Shown here one piece after another: positions 36,533 to 46,194 of a stretch of 64,000 nucleotides of DNA. The position numbers were made by a program, and so were the translations under genes. Location of the stretch: positions 186,001 through 250,000 of the forward strand of contig JAVYIN010000003.1 in the NCBI GenBank assembly GCA_035968315.1. The letters run 5' to 3'. This DNA comes from Nitrospira sp. Lineage in GTDB: Bacteria > Nitrospirota > Nitrospiria > Nitrospirales > Nitrospiraceae. Positions within the stretch are counted from its first letter, which is position 1; the number at the start of each line of letters is the position of its first letter. Below the pieces are notes generated by a model. The model worked only from the letters and a program-made list of their open reading frames with translations. It was not told the DNA's origin and ran no database searches.

Positions 36533-38176
36533 TTAGATGCTGAGAGTCTCGACTTTAGGCCGCTGGTTGAGGACATCGAAGATGACCTTCGTGCCCACCA
36601 AGGCCGTAAACAGGTTAATGGCAATGCCCAGACACAGGGTGACGGCAAATCCCTTGATCGGACCCGTGCCGAACAGGAACAAGGCGACCCCCGTGATCAG
36701 CGTCGTGACGTGCGAGTCGATGATCGTCAGCAAGGCCTTGTTGTACCCGCCGTCCACTGCCAGGCGGACCCCTTTGCCCTGGCGCAACTCTTCACGAATG
36801 CGTTCAAAAATCAGCACGTTGGAATCGACCCCCATGCCGATCGTCAACACAATACCGGCGATGCCCGGCAAGGTGAGCGTGGCATTCAACGCCGACAGCG
36901 CCCCCAGCAGACACACGAGATTCAGCACCAGGGCGAAATCCGCGATCGCGCCGGACAGGCGGTAATAGACGATCATGAAGACCACGACCATGGCGCCGGC
37001 AAAGAGCGTCGATTGCACGCCCTTGTCGATGGAATCCTGGCCGAGCGACGGGCCGACCGTCAGGTCTTGAATGATTTTGAGCGGCGCCGGCAGCGCGCCC
37101 GCGCGCAGGACGATCGCCAGGTCGCTGGCCTCCTGCGTGCTGAAGGTGCCGGTGATCTGCGCCCGTCCGCCGGTGATGCGCTCTTGAATCACTGGAGCGG
37201 AATAGATCGTATTGTCGAGCACCACGGCCATCCGCTTCTTCACGTTCTCGCCGGTAATGCGCTCGAATTCACGTCCGCCTTTTCCGTCGAACGTAATGGA
37301 CACGTAGGGATCGTTGAACTGGCCGATCGACACGCGGGCATCGCTCAACACATCGCCGGTCAGCATGACCCGCTTCTTCACGAGATAGGGAACCCGGAAC
37401 TCCCGTCCGGTCTCTTTCTCAAACACCCGCTCGAAAAGGATCTGATCGCCCTCGGGGATTTTGGCCTCGAACTGCCTGACGGTCTCGGCCTCTTTTTCCT
37501 TCGGGATACGGGCCGGGAAATCCATCTTCATCTGGTTGTCTTCGTCGAGCATCTTGAACTCGAGCAAGGCGGTTTCCTTGATGAGATCCTTCGCCCGCTT
37601 CGGCTCTTTGACGCCCGGCAATTGCACGACGATCTGCTTGAGCCCCTGACGCTGGACCAGCGGTTCCGACACGCCGAACTGATCGATGCGGTTCCGGATG
37701 GTTTCCAGGGCCTGATTGATCGCGGAATCCTTGATGCGCTTGATTTCGGTGTCGCGCAGCTCCCAGACGACCATATTGGCCGAACCAGCCGCCTCGACCT
37801 CGAAGAACGTCGGGTAGTCCTCAAGCAGCTTCTGCACCTGCGCCTTCAGTTCCCCGTTGGCAAACTGAATGGTGACCTGCTGCGGCGCCGTCCGCTTGAC
37901 CGATTCAGCCGGAATCTTCTTATCGACCAGCACGTCTTGGAGGGAATTGACGGACCGATCGACGGCAATTTCCACCGCGCGATCCTCATCGACCTCCATC
38001 ACCATGTGAATGCCGCCCTGGAGATCCAGCCCCAGCGTAATGCCCTTGTCCGGCAACACCTTGCGCGCCCAATCAGGCAACGCCTGATAGAGCGGCTTGT
38101 ATGACGGCAAGAAAAACACGACCGACAGCACCACCACCAACGCGAGTACCGCAAACCGCCCGCTCACTTTTTTCAT
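36533..38176 (-). CDS. secD: Protein translocase subunit SecD
   Basis: 547 residues. N-terminal helix, then the SecD motif GLDLQGGIHMVMEV, the P1 head domain, and the membrane part with LPAPLKIIQDLTVGPSLGQD and GIAGIVLTIGMGVDSNVLIFERIREELRQG, the family signature. Acts with SecF in the inner membrane. It lies 32 bases after yajC. Confidence 0.96.
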   Translation of the reverse strand: MKKVSGRFAVLALVVVLSVVFFLPSYKPLYQALPDWARKVLPDKGITLGLDLQGGIHMVMEVDEDRAVEIAVDRSVNSLQDVLVDKKIPAESVKRTAPQQVTIQFANGELKAQVQKLLEDYPTFFEVEAAGSANMVVWELRDTEIKRIKDSAINQALETIRNRIDQFGVSEPLVQRQGLKQIVVQLPGVKEPKRAKDLIKETALLEFKMLDEDNQMKMDFPARIPKEKEAETVRQFEAKIPEGDQILFERVFEKETGREFRVPYLVKKRVMLTGDVLSDARVSIGQFNDPYVSITFDGKGGREFERITGENVKKRMAVVLDNTIYSAPVIQERITGGRAQITGTFSTQEASDLAIVLRAGALPAPLKIIQDLTVGPSLGQDSIDKGVQSTLFAGAMVVVFMIVYYRLSGAIADFALVLNLVCLLGALSALNATLTLPGIAGIVLTIGMGVDSNVLIFERIREELRQGKGVRLAVDGGYNKALLTIIDSHVTTLITGVALFLFGTGPIKGFAVTLCLGIAINLFTALVGTKVIFDVLNQRPKVETLSI

Positions 38177-38208
38177 GTCCCCGCCACCCTCTCTTGTCTT
38201 GGACTCAG

Positions 38209-38541
38209 CTACTCTTTGTCGTCGTCATCCGCGCGCAACTTGGCAATATGCTCTTTTTGAATCTTGATCTTCGTGTTGTCGGCCACCTGCAGCGTCACGG
38301 TCTCCTTCCCGAGATTCGTGATCGTGCCCCAAATGCCGGACGCCGTGATGATCTTGTCGCCCTTTTTCAAATCATCCAGCATCGCCTTCTGCGCCTTCTG
38401 CCGCTTCTGCTGCGGCAAAATGAGCAGGAAATAAAAAATGACAAAAATCAGGACGAACGGCACCAGCGACAGCAAGGTCCCCGAATTGGACCCTCCGCCG
38501 CCGCCAAGCCCCTGCGCCCATGCTACTGACGCCATCACCAT
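38209..38541 (-). CDS. yajC: Preprotein translocase subunit YajC
   Basis: 110 residues: one membrane helix (LSLVPFVLIFVIFYFLLILPQQKR) followed by the YajC cytoplasmic domain with DLKKGDKIITASGIWGTI and KETVTLQVADNTKIKI. It is an accessory component of SecDF. Gene order tgt-yajC-secD-secF is the common bacterial arrangement. The start at 38541 may be preceded by a signal-like segment (MVMASVAWAQG). Confidence 0.94.
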   Translation of the reverse strand: MVMASVAWAQGLGGGGGSNSGTLLSLVPFVLIFVIFYFLLILPQQKRQKAQKAMLDDLKKGDKIITASGIWGTITNLGKETVTLQVADNTKIKIQKEHIAKLRADDDDKE

Positions 38542-38567
38542 GTCGCTGCACTCCTTTTGCTCGGGTC

Positions 38568-39734
38568 TTAATCCAGCCCGGTCCGGCGGTCATCGTCAGC
38601 GCTCTCCCGCGCGTCTCCAGCCGGCGCCACCTCGGCGCGCGCCCGGTAAAACTCGTCGCGCAACGCGAGAAACGTCCCGCGCTCGATCGACGACCGAATC
38701 CGCTGCATGAGATCCGCAAAATACCAGAGGTTATGGATGGTATTCAGCCTCGATCCCAGCATTTCTTTCACGTTGAACAAGTGATGCAAATAGGCCCGCG
38801 AGTACCGTTTGCAAACCGGGCATCCGCAATCGGGATCGATGGGCCGTTCATCGCGCGTATACTGCGCCTGCTTGATCGACACCCGGCCAAAGCCGGTGAA
38901 CAGCCAGCCGGTCCGGCCATGCCGGGACGGCACCACGCAATCGAACAAATCGACGCCGCGCGCCACGCCTTCGATCAGATCTTCGGGCAGGCCGACCCCC
39001 ATGAGATACCGTGGCTTGGTCTCCGGCAGTTCGGGCGCCGTGACGTCCAGCATGGCATACATATCCGCCTTGCTCTCCCCGACTGACAGCCCGCCGATGG
39101 CATACCCTTCAAAGTCGAGCGCGACCAGCTCCTGCGCCGAGCGCCGTCTTAAATCTGCTTCCAGGCCGCCTTGCACGATGCCGAAGAGGGATTGATCGGC
39201 CCGCCGGCGGCTCCCTTGGCAGCGCTTGGCCCATTCGGTGGTCCGGCGCACGCCCTCTTGAATCGCCTCGCGCGAGGCCGGCAAGGCCACACATTGATCG
39301 AACGCCATGATGATATCGGCGCCGAGCGCCTCTTCGATCTCGATCGCGGTTTCCGGCGTGATGAAATGCGTCGAGCCGTCGATATGCGACTGGAATGTCA
39401 CGCCGTCATCGGTGATCTTGCACAGTTTCGCGAGACTGAAGATTTGAAACCCGCCGCTGTCCGTCAGAATCGCGCCGGGCCATCCGGTGAAGGCATGCAG
39501 TCCGCCCAATTCCGCGACCACTTTGTGCCCGGGCCGGAGGTACAAATGATAGGCATTGTTGAGCATCAGCCGAAAACCCAGGTTCTGCAAATCGTCCGGC
39601 TCCAGCCCCTTGACCGGGCCCAACGACCCTACCGGCATGAACGCAGGCGTGTCGATCACGCCCCGCGCCGTGCGCAGCTGGCCGAGCCGTGCCTTCGTCT
39701 GCCGGTCCTGCTGCCTGAGCGTAAACTGAATCAT
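38568..39734 (-). CDS. tgt: tRNA-guanine transglycosylase
   Basis: 388 residues. Contains VIDTPAFMPVGSLGPVKGL, ILTDSGGFQIFSLAKL (catalytic Asp), YAIGGLSVGES and LMGVGLPEDL. The Zn-binding end is DCGCPVCKRYSRAYLHHL. It exchanges guanine for a queuine precursor at the wobble position of GUN tRNAs. The ATG overlaps the stop of argS by four bases. Confidence 0.96.
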   Translation of the reverse strand: MIQFTLRQQDRQTKARLGQLRTARGVIDTPAFMPVGSLGPVKGLEPDDLQNLGFRLMLNNAYHLYLRPGHKVVAELGGLHAFTGWPGAILTDSGGFQIFSLAKLCKITDDGVTFQSHIDGSTHFITPETAIEIEEALGADIIMAFDQCVALPASREAIQEGVRRTTEWAKRCQGSRRRADQSLFGIVQGGLEADLRRRSAQELVALDFEGYAIGGLSVGESKADMYAMLDVTAPELPETKPRYLMGVGLPEDLIEGVARGVDLFDCVVPSRHGRTGWLFTGFGRVSIKQAQYTRDERPIDPDCGCPVCKRYSRAYLHHLFNVKEMLGSRLNTIHNLWYFADLMQRIRSSIERGTFLALRDEFYRARAEVAPAGDARESADDDRRTGLD

Positions 39735-41485
39735 GCCGTACTCGCCTGTTGCGACATCTGGTCCGGCGCGGAGAGCCCCAGCACCCCTAATCCGTTCTTG
39801 ATGACCTGCTGCACCGCCCGCATCAAGACCAGCCTCGCCACCGTAACCTTCGGCGAAATCTCTTCCGCCACGGGAGCCTCTGGACTCTCCTGAGGCTCCT
39901 GATCCGCCGCCGGCGGAAGAATCCGATGCTTGTTATAGAAGGTGTGGAGCAGGGCCGCCAGTTGCTGCAAATAGTAGGTCAGACGGTGCGGTTCGAAGGC
40001 CGCGGCGCTCGCGCCCAACACTTCGGGATAGGCCGACAACTTGCGGATCAGCCCAAGCTCATCGGGATCGGTCAGCACCGTCAGATCGGCTTCGGCAGCC
40101 GATGGGCACAGGATGCCGCGCGCCGCCGCCACGCGCCCCAGGCTCGATATTCGAGCATGCGCATATTGCACATAATAGACGGGGTTATCCGCCGACCGTT
40201 GCTTGGCCAATTCGAGATCGAAATCCAAATGCGTCTTCGAGTCGCGCATGAGGAAGAAAAACTTGGCCGCATCGGCGCCGACTTCGTCCAGCACTTCACG
40301 CATGGTGATGAATTCGCCGGAGCGCTTCGACATTTTTACTTCTTCGCCGCCCCGCAGCAGCCTGACCAGCTGCACGAGCACGACTTGAAGACGCTCCTTC
40401 GGATGTCCGTACGCCTGCATGACAGCCTGCATGCGCGGGATGTACCCGTGATGATCGGCGCCCCACACATCGATAAGCAGATCGTATCCCCGCTGCAGCT
40501 TGTCGCGATGATAGGCGATGTCGGAGGCGAGATAGGTACACTCGCCGTCCTGCTTGCGCACGACCCGGTCTTTCTCGTCGCCAAATTTCGATGACCGGAA
40601 CCAGAGCGCCCCTTCGTTCTCGAACAGCAAATCCTGTTGTTTCAGATCGGCAAAGGCCCGCTCCACGGCGCCGGATGCGAGCAACGACGCTTCGCTGAAC
40701 CAGGACTCAAACTCGATCCCTAAGGCCGCGAGGTCCTCCCGAATAAGCTGCAGCAGGGCCTGATAGGCCAAATCGCGGCAGCGCTGTTCCGCCTCAGCCG
40801 GAGCGAGTTCCGCCAGGCGCGCGCCTTCGGACTGGTGAATCCGTGCGGCGACCTCGCGAATATACTCGCCATGGTACCCCTCTTCGGGAAACGTCACGGT
40901 CTTCCCCGCAAGTTCCTGCACACGGGCGAATACCGATGCGCCGAGCAGCTTCATCTGCCGGCCCGCGTCGTTGATGTAATATTCGCTGACGACGTCGTAT
41001 CCCACCGCTTTCAGGAGCCGCGCGAGCGCCTGCCCCACGGCGGCCCCGCGGCCATGCCCCACATGCAGCGGGCCGGTGGGATTGGCACTGACATATTCAA
41101 CCAACACGCGCTTCCCGACTCCCAGCGTCGAGGTCCCGAAGGCTGCGCCCTGTCGTTCGATCTCTCGAAGCACTTCCAGCCAGACGGCCCGTTTGACGGT
41201 AAGATTGAGAAATCCCGGCCGCACGATCTCGACTCGCTCGAACAGTTGATCGCGGGCGGATAGATTATCGGCAATGATCTGCGCAATGTCATGAGGCGCA
41301 CGCTTCTCGGATGCCGCCAATGCCATCGCAACCGTCGTCGCCAGATCACCCCACTCAGGACGCTTGGGTGCATCCAACGTCAGGGCCGGCCAAGACTCGA
41401 TCTTCAGTTGGCCTTTCGCCTTGGCATCGGACAACGCACCGTGAAGTGCGTTGACAACCTGTTCCTGCACGAACCCTTGCGTCAC
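39731..41485 (-). CDS. argS: Arginyl-tRNA synthetase
   Basis: 584 residues from a GTG at 41485, chosen because TTAGGAGA lies just upstream; an ATG at 41524 has no ribosome site. Class I motifs: HVGH in SANPTGPLHVGHGRGAAVG and KMSKRSGEF. The N-terminal Add1 domain and C-terminal anticodon-binding DALR domain are present. It charges tRNA-Arg. First gene of the argS-tgt-yajC-secDF block. Confidence 0.95.
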   Translation of the reverse strand: MTQGFVQEQVVNALHGALSDAKAKGQLKIESWPALTLDAPKRPEWGDLATTVAMALAASEKRAPHDIAQIIADNLSARDQLFERVEIVRPGFLNLTVKRAVWLEVLREIERQGAAFGTSTLGVGKRVLVEYVSANPTGPLHVGHGRGAAVGQALARLLKAVGYDVVSEYYINDAGRQMKLLGASVFARVQELAGKTVTFPEEGYHGEYIREVAARIHQSEGARLAELAPAEAEQRCRDLAYQALLQLIREDLAALGIEFESWFSEASLLASGAVERAFADLKQQDLLFENEGALWFRSSKFGDEKDRVVRKQDGECTYLASDIAYHRDKLQRGYDLLIDVWGADHHGYIPRMQAVMQAYGHPKERLQVVLVQLVRLLRGGEEVKMSKRSGEFITMREVLDEVGADAAKFFFLMRDSKTHLDFDLELAKQRSADNPVYYVQYAHARISSLGRVAAARGILCPSAAEADLTVLTDPDELGLIRKLSAYPEVLGASAAAFEPHRLTYYLQQLAALLHTFYNKHRILPPAADQEPQESPEAPVAEEISPKVTVARLVLMRAVQQVIKNGLGVLGLSAPDQMSQQASTA

Positions 41486-41568
41486 AAAATCTCCTAAGTA
41501 CTTAGAGAAGAAAGAGAAAAACAATTCGGCACTGTAGCATACGGCATAGGAGGTGACAAGGTGAGGGG

Positions 41569-42582
41569 TCAGGAATTTGTTACCTGGCGGTAGCGAGCAA
41601 GAAGATTGTCCAGCCCATGCAGCACCCCTATCACCGGCACTTGAAGACAGGCCTTCTCACGACAGGTCTGCACCGCAGACCACCCACTGCAAGAGCAGGC
41701 CGCGCCGGTGGCCACCGAGACATGAGCCCCTCGGGGAGCCCACTGCTGCGGATCAGTGGGGCCAAACATCGCCACGGTCGGGACCCCGAGTAAGGCTGAG
41801 AGATGCGTCACACCGGAATCATGGCCGATATACCCCTTGGCTTGCGCTAGGATTCCCGAGAGCGCTGTCAGATTTTTCGGCCGCAGGACAGGAATGTCCT
41901 TCAGCCCTTCTTCGCCTAGCGCCTGCACCGCTTGCTCATCTGCCGGCCCGGCCACAATAACTGGCGCAAGGCCCCGTGCTCGACAACCGGAAAGAATATC
42001 GAGCCACCGGTCGGCCCTCACACATTTATGCGGACTCCCGCTCCCCGGATGGCACACAACATAGGCCACTCCCTCTCCGAGACCGGTCTTTTTCAACTCA
42101 GTGATAGCCGCTTGAAGCAATGACTCGGGCAAAGTGAGACGGACAGATCCTTCGTGGCCCGTTCCGATCACCTTCTCCACTGACGCGAGAAACCGCTCGC
42201 TTTGATGACGGCGGGTCCCGCTCATCGGAGCTTCTACAATCACGCGGGGAATCCCCGCCTCCCGCAATGTTCCAAGAAGGGAACCATCGGAATCTTTCAA
42301 CCACCCAATAGCCAGCTCACAACGCTTGGCAATATTGTGTATCGATGGCGATAGCTGTTGGGGGCCGATGAACAGCGTGGCCAGGTGGCCTGCTTCCATT
42401 GGCAGAATTCGATCGACAACCCCGCATTGCTGTAAGAGATGCCCCACTTCCGTACCGGCAAGCAGGACTAATTCCTGTGTTGGATAATGAGACCGAATCG
42501 CCTGCAAGGCTGGAACAGCAAGGAGCACATCACCCAATCCGCCCGGGTGAATGACGAGGACGCTGCACAGGTCGCTTGCCAT
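41569..42582 (-). CDS. Glycosyltransferase family 9 (heptosyltransferase-like)
   Basis: 337 residues from the ATG at 42582, which overlaps the stop of mobA by one base (TGATG). It has the GT-B fold of GT9 enzymes: VLVIHPGGLGDVLLAVPALQAIR at the N-terminus, VVCHPGSGSPHKC, and the nucleotide-sugar motif GHDSGVTHLSALLGVPTVAMFGPTDPQQWAPRG in the C-terminal half. The family adds heptose or similar sugars to lipopolysaccharide. Acceptor unknown. Confidence 0.85.
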   Translation of the reverse strand: MASDLCSVLVIHPGGLGDVLLAVPALQAIRSHYPTQELVLLAGTEVGHLLQQCGVVDRILPMEAGHLATLFIGPQQLSPSIHNIAKRCELAIGWLKDSDGSLLGTLREAGIPRVIVEAPMSGTRRHQSERFLASVEKVIGTGHEGSVRLTLPESLLQAAITELKKTGLGEGVAYVVCHPGSGSPHKCVRADRWLDILSGCRARGLAPVIVAGPADEQAVQALGEEGLKDIPVLRPKNLTALSGILAQAKGYIGHDSGVTHLSALLGVPTVAMFGPTDPQQWAPRGAHVSVATGAACSCSGWSAVQTCREKACLQVPVIGVLHGLDNLLARYRQVTNS

Positions 42583-43205
42583 CACAAGGAAGGATGAATC
42601 CCTGAAATTGCAGCCCTTGCGGCTTGCAGATCGGCCGGTGAATTGACGTTCTGAAAGGAGCGCGACTCGGGATCCAGGTCCCTCCACTCTGAGGGCAAGA
42701 CAATTCTCACGCGCAACGACGGCTCTGAGGCCACCGTCTGAATCTTCAGCTGCCGCGCCTCAGCCCGCTGCTTGAGATAAGGAAGGGTACGCTTTCCGTA
42801 GACCGCATGCAGTGGCTGCAAACCGGTTTCCAGCTGCGCTATCACGATATCCGCCTCTTGGTCGCGGGCAAGAAACCACCCAATCATATCCGGGTTCACA
42901 AACGGCATATCGCAGGCCACGACAAAGATCCGGCCACGAGACGCTTGCACCAGCCCTGTATAGAGCCCCCCGAGACTGCCGCAATCAGGAATCAGATCAC
43001 GATGGACTACGCAACCGGGCACATCTAACGCGGGGCTGTCTTGTGCGATGATGACCAATACTTCTGAGAAAACCCGGGACATCACATGGATAGACCGCTC
43101 CAGCAGAGTAGCCTCTCCGACCTTCAAAAAGCGTTTGTCTTCACCCATTCGCCGGCTCTTCCCACCGGCCAGGATGACTCCCGTTGCATCTCGTTGAAGC
43201 CTCAT
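42582..43205 (-). CDS. mobA: Molybdenum cofactor guanylyltransferase
   Basis: 207 residues from the ATG at 43205, preceded by GGGAGA. The nucleotide-binding N-terminus GVILAGGKSRRMGEDKRFL is diagnostic of MobA, with VACDMPFVNPDMI further on. It attaches GMP to molybdopterin to give the bis-MGD cofactor used by DMSO-reductase family enzymes such as nitrite oxidoreductase. Translationally coupled to the GT9 gene. Confidence 0.92.
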   Translation of the reverse strand: MRLQRDATGVILAGGKSRRMGEDKRFLKVGEATLLERSIHVMSRVFSEVLVIIAQDSPALDVPGCVVHRDLIPDCGSLGGLYTGLVQASRGRIFVVACDMPFVNPDMIGWFLARDQEADIVIAQLETGLQPLHAVYGKRTLPYLKQRAEARQLKIQTVASEPSLRVRIVLPSEWRDLDPESRSFQNVNSPADLQAARAAISGIHPSL

Positions 43206-43220
43206 ATTCTCCCAGCCCTC

Positions 43221-43257
43221 AAAAAGCACGAAGGGGGTGGGTTACCCCACCCCCTTC
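43221..43257 (-). terminator. Strong Rho-independent terminator of the oxidase operon
   Basis: A perfect 12-bp stem, GAAGGGGGTGGG / CCCACCCCCTTC with a TTAC loop (43230-43257), is followed on the minus strand by GTGCTTTTT. It lies 31 bases after the cytochrome/NxrC fusion gene and overlaps the mobA leader. Confidence 0.85.
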
Positions 43258-43288
43258 GCTAGAAACAACCCTCACTCCCAATCAGAGA

Positions 43289-45067
43289 TTAGAGAGTCTT
43301 GCCTTTCCGCTTGTTTGCACGGCGGGTCAGGACCCAGGCTTCCAGGATCACGATACCACCGGCAATCACGAACGGATAGATATAGACTTCCTGAGGAATC
43401 GGAGGCTGCAAGAAGGTGTAATAGAAGGCCGACACGGCCATCTTCCGTCCTGCATCCCCGTTATGACCGTCCCAGGCAAAGAACACGGTCGGGATGTACT
43501 TCCCCATCTCGAACAGCGTGTCTTCGTCATAATCCTGATCCTTCTTGTTGCCAAGCGGACGTTGAATCATGACGTACCAGCGGCCATTCTTCCACTCAGA
43601 CTTCAGAACCTTCAGGTTCTCTTCATAGCTGTCACGCTCTTCGAAGTCCTTGTCCCAACCGGTACCCTTGAAGGCCCGGATGGATCCATCAGCTTCCCAC
43701 TTCACGATATCGACAGGGAACTGCTCATTGCTTCCGAAGAGATACCGGGGCTTAATCGGAGCCGGAAGCTCCTGCCACTTCACAGGCGTCTCGATGGCGA
43801 TGGCATCGTTATAGACCGTGTAGTTGTTCTGATGAGCCGCAATGGACCCTTCTTCACCGGTCTTGGGATCCTGCTCCTTGATGTCGAGGTTCACTTCGGT
43901 CGGAGCCCAGGGCAACTTCCCTTCGGCCACGCTCTTGGTCCGGTCATCCCACTCAAGCAAATACACGACATGCTTGTCGTTATAGAGCGACCGCACCCAG
44001 ATATCGTCGATACGATTGACGAAGTTACGGGGCTTGTGCGTGATCTGGCCGCCCATCGCCACATAGCGCTTGGGGGTCTTCTGCCAGGCTTCATTTTCCA
44101 TATCGGCAGGGATCTCGCCTTCAACCACATAGGACGGAACAACGAAGTTAATTTTCGGCTTATCCGTCAACGGATCGATAGGGAGCGGCTGGCCAAGCGC
44201 ATCCCGCTCACAGAGCGAGTTGACGAAATTGGCAATGTCCCAACGGTCATCGACGCTGGTGCTATCCGCAAACGACGGCATCGGCGTCCCGTTCACACCC
44301 GTCGAGAAGGTGCGGAAAATGTTTTTCACATTATACGGATCCTGGCGGCTGCCTCTAAAGTTCCAGCACTTGTGCCAGTTGGCCGGCTGAATCGAGAAGC
44401 CCCAGTCATCCTTCAGATTGAAGGCGTTTCCATCTCCGCGGCCTTCCATGCCGTGGCATTCCACGCACTTCTTTTCAACGATGAGCTCAGACCCTCTCTT
44501 GCGGCTTTCGTCCGTCGCCTCTTTGGGCTTCAAATCCGCAAGCTGCAAGATCGTCTGGGTTTCAGACTGCTTATCCGTGAACTTCCGATCCTTCACCAAT
44601 TGTGTGGTGACGAACGCGAGCACCTGGAGGCGCTGCTCTTCGGTCAAGATACCTTCCCACGAGGGCATAGCCGATCCTGGCAAGCCATGTGTGACCGTTT
44701 CATAGAGGTCGTTTTGCCCAGGGATCGGCTTCTTGGCGTCAAACAAGGGCAATTCACCGCTGGCGGTGTGCCGGATCTTGAATGTTCCCTGATTGAAGTT
44801 GCGGGGACGCGGCCAGAGACGATCCGCACCGGGACCATCGCCAGCGCCTTCCACGCCATGGCACCACACGCACTTGGTAAAGTAGACCCGCTTGCCCGCC
44901 TCAATCATATCGGCAGGCGGCTCAGGCGCCAATTCGCCCTTTTTGAAACCTTGCGGAACATCCTCTGCCGATGCCAGCTGAACCAAAGGACCGGCAGAAA
45001 ACAATGCCAGACCAAAGGCCGAGGCAAGGAGGATCCCTGCTGTTCTGCCCTTCGACGTATTCATCAT
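43289..45067 (-). CDS. Diheme cytochrome c fused to an NxrC-like heme domain
   Basis: 592 residues from an ATG at 45067 behind GATGAGGGA (45091 is the upstream alternative). A signal segment (ILLASAFGLALFSAGPLVQLASA in outline) precedes two cytochrome c domains: CVWCHGVEGAGDG near residue 70 and CVECHGMEGRGDG near 205. From about 330 it is the ethylbenzene-dehydrogenase-gamma-like domain (PADMENEAWQKTPKRYVAMGG, VVYLLEWDDRTKS). The Met-containing QCMGQ of the other two copies is replaced by YLFGS. A C-terminal membrane helix (IYPFVIAGGIVILEAWVL) anchors it. Last gene of the oxidase operon. Confidence 0.85.
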   Translation of the reverse strand: MMNTSKGRTAGILLASAFGLALFSAGPLVQLASAEDVPQGFKKGELAPEPPADMIEAGKRVYFTKCVWCHGVEGAGDGPGADRLWPRPRNFNQGTFKIRHTASGELPLFDAKKPIPGQNDLYETVTHGLPGSAMPSWEGILTEEQRLQVLAFVTTQLVKDRKFTDKQSETQTILQLADLKPKEATDESRKRGSELIVEKKCVECHGMEGRGDGNAFNLKDDWGFSIQPANWHKCWNFRGSRQDPYNVKNIFRTFSTGVNGTPMPSFADSTSVDDRWDIANFVNSLCERDALGQPLPIDPLTDKPKINFVVPSYVVEGEIPADMENEAWQKTPKRYVAMGGQITHKPRNFVNRIDDIWVRSLYNDKHVVYLLEWDDRTKSVAEGKLPWAPTEVNLDIKEQDPKTGEEGSIAAHQNNYTVYNDAIAIETPVKWQELPAPIKPRYLFGSNEQFPVDIVKWEADGSIRAFKGTGWDKDFEERDSYEENLKVLKSEWKNGRWYVMIQRPLGNKKDQDYDEDTLFEMGKYIPTVFFAWDGHNGDAGRKMAVSAFYYTFLQPPIPQEVYIYPFVIAGGIVILEAWVLTRRANKRKGKTL

Positions 45068-45117
45068 GTTTTCCCTCATCTCATAATCCATGGGTTATCC
45101 GTAATACCGCTGGACGA

Positions 45118-46155
45118 TTAGTCCCAGGTTCTGGGGTAGTAACCCGTGTGCCAATATTCGAAAAGAATGACTTTCCAAATTTCATCCACGGTCAAATGCT
45201 GCTCCCATGGCGGCATCACAGAGGCCCAGGGGAACCCTTCGTTCGGCAACCCGATGCCACCCTTGGCGACGCGCCAGAAAATGAACGTCTCCTGAAGCTG
45301 GGCGATTGTTCCCGGATCGGTAAAGTTCGCGGGAATCGGGTTGAAGGCAAATGCGTGCAATCCACGGCCATTCAAATTGTCGCCGTGGCAGAAGTGGCAG
45401 TTTTGGAAGAAAATCTCTCCGCCCTCCCGCACATACTTCAGATACCCTTCGTTCTTTTCATCCCATGGATTGGCGTTAGGGGCCATCAATCGCCCCATGC
45501 CCTGTTCGACGATCAGCTTGTTGCTGTATTCCTGATCGAACTTGCCCTCAGGGTTCACACGATAGGGATTCTGTGACGTCTGCAGTGTATAGGTCTTCCC
45601 ATGCACTTTCGTGCTGGCAGGAGGAGCCGGGTGCACTGTGCGCAACTCGATCGGCTCTTCGGACTTCGGCTTCATTGAATTGAACGAGGTCCATCCAATC
45701 AAGACCGGGATAAGAATCAGATACGCATAGCGGAGCATCTTATTTGCTCCCGACTGCGCATCAAGCACGTTCATGATCGGCTGCTTGAACTTCTTCCAAT
45801 CCTCTTCATTGGCGGACACCCACATGAACACCGCCACAAGCGACACGGTGCCATACATGGCGCGCACGCTGAACGGGATGGGCGGATACACGCGGAACTT
45901 GAGGTACAGCAGGACAAAGGCCCAAAAACTGATTCCCTGCCAGAATCGCGGAAGAGCCATGCCCATCGAGCTCAAGAGATAGCTCAATCCGGTAAATCCT
46001 GCCACAAAGCAGGCTACTTCGAAGAGCATCTGCATCGGCATGTAGCCTTCGACTAAGCGCACGGTGTTCGACGGGACGACGTCGAGGATCATCCCCACCA
46101 AGAGGAGCAATCCGATTGCTCCAATCAGTGCACCGACTGACATCAATGCTTTCAT
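45118..46155 (-). CDS. Membrane-anchored monoheme cytochrome c
   Basis: 345 residues. Four to five membrane helices in the first half (GALIGAIGLLLLVGMILDVV, LFEVACFVAGFTGLSYLL, ISFWAFVLLYLKFRVY, YGTVSLVAVFMWVSA), one more near residue 145, then a soluble domain with one CXXCH (FFQNCHFCHGDNLNGRG) and a distal Met region (FAFNPIPANFTDPG). Likely transfers electrons to the bd-like oxidase subunit of the same operon. A ribosome site AAAGGGAGTG precedes the ATG. Confidence 0.85.
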   Translation of the reverse strand: MKALMSVGALIGAIGLLLLVGMILDVVPSNTVRLVEGYMPMQMLFEVACFVAGFTGLSYLLSSMGMALPRFWQGISFWAFVLLYLKFRVYPPIPFSVRAMYGTVSLVAVFMWVSANEEDWKKFKQPIMNVLDAQSGANKMLRYAYLILIPVLIGWTSFNSMKPKSEEPIELRTVHPAPPASTKVHGKTYTLQTSQNPYRVNPEGKFDQEYSNKLIVEQGMGRLMAPNANPWDEKNEGYLKYVREGGEIFFQNCHFCHGDNLNGRGLHAFAFNPIPANFTDPGTIAQLQETFIFWRVAKGGIGLPNEGFPWASVMPPWEQHLTVDEIWKVILFEYWHTGYYPRTWD

Positions 46156-46194
46156 GGGTTCACTCCCTTTAGTCTAAAAGTTCGCCACTCAGTT

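Noticed and set aside
43184-45121. A 645-codon plus-strand frame
   Set aside because: Antisense to the cytochrome c / NxrC fusion gene, which has heme motifs, signal peptide and ribosome site.
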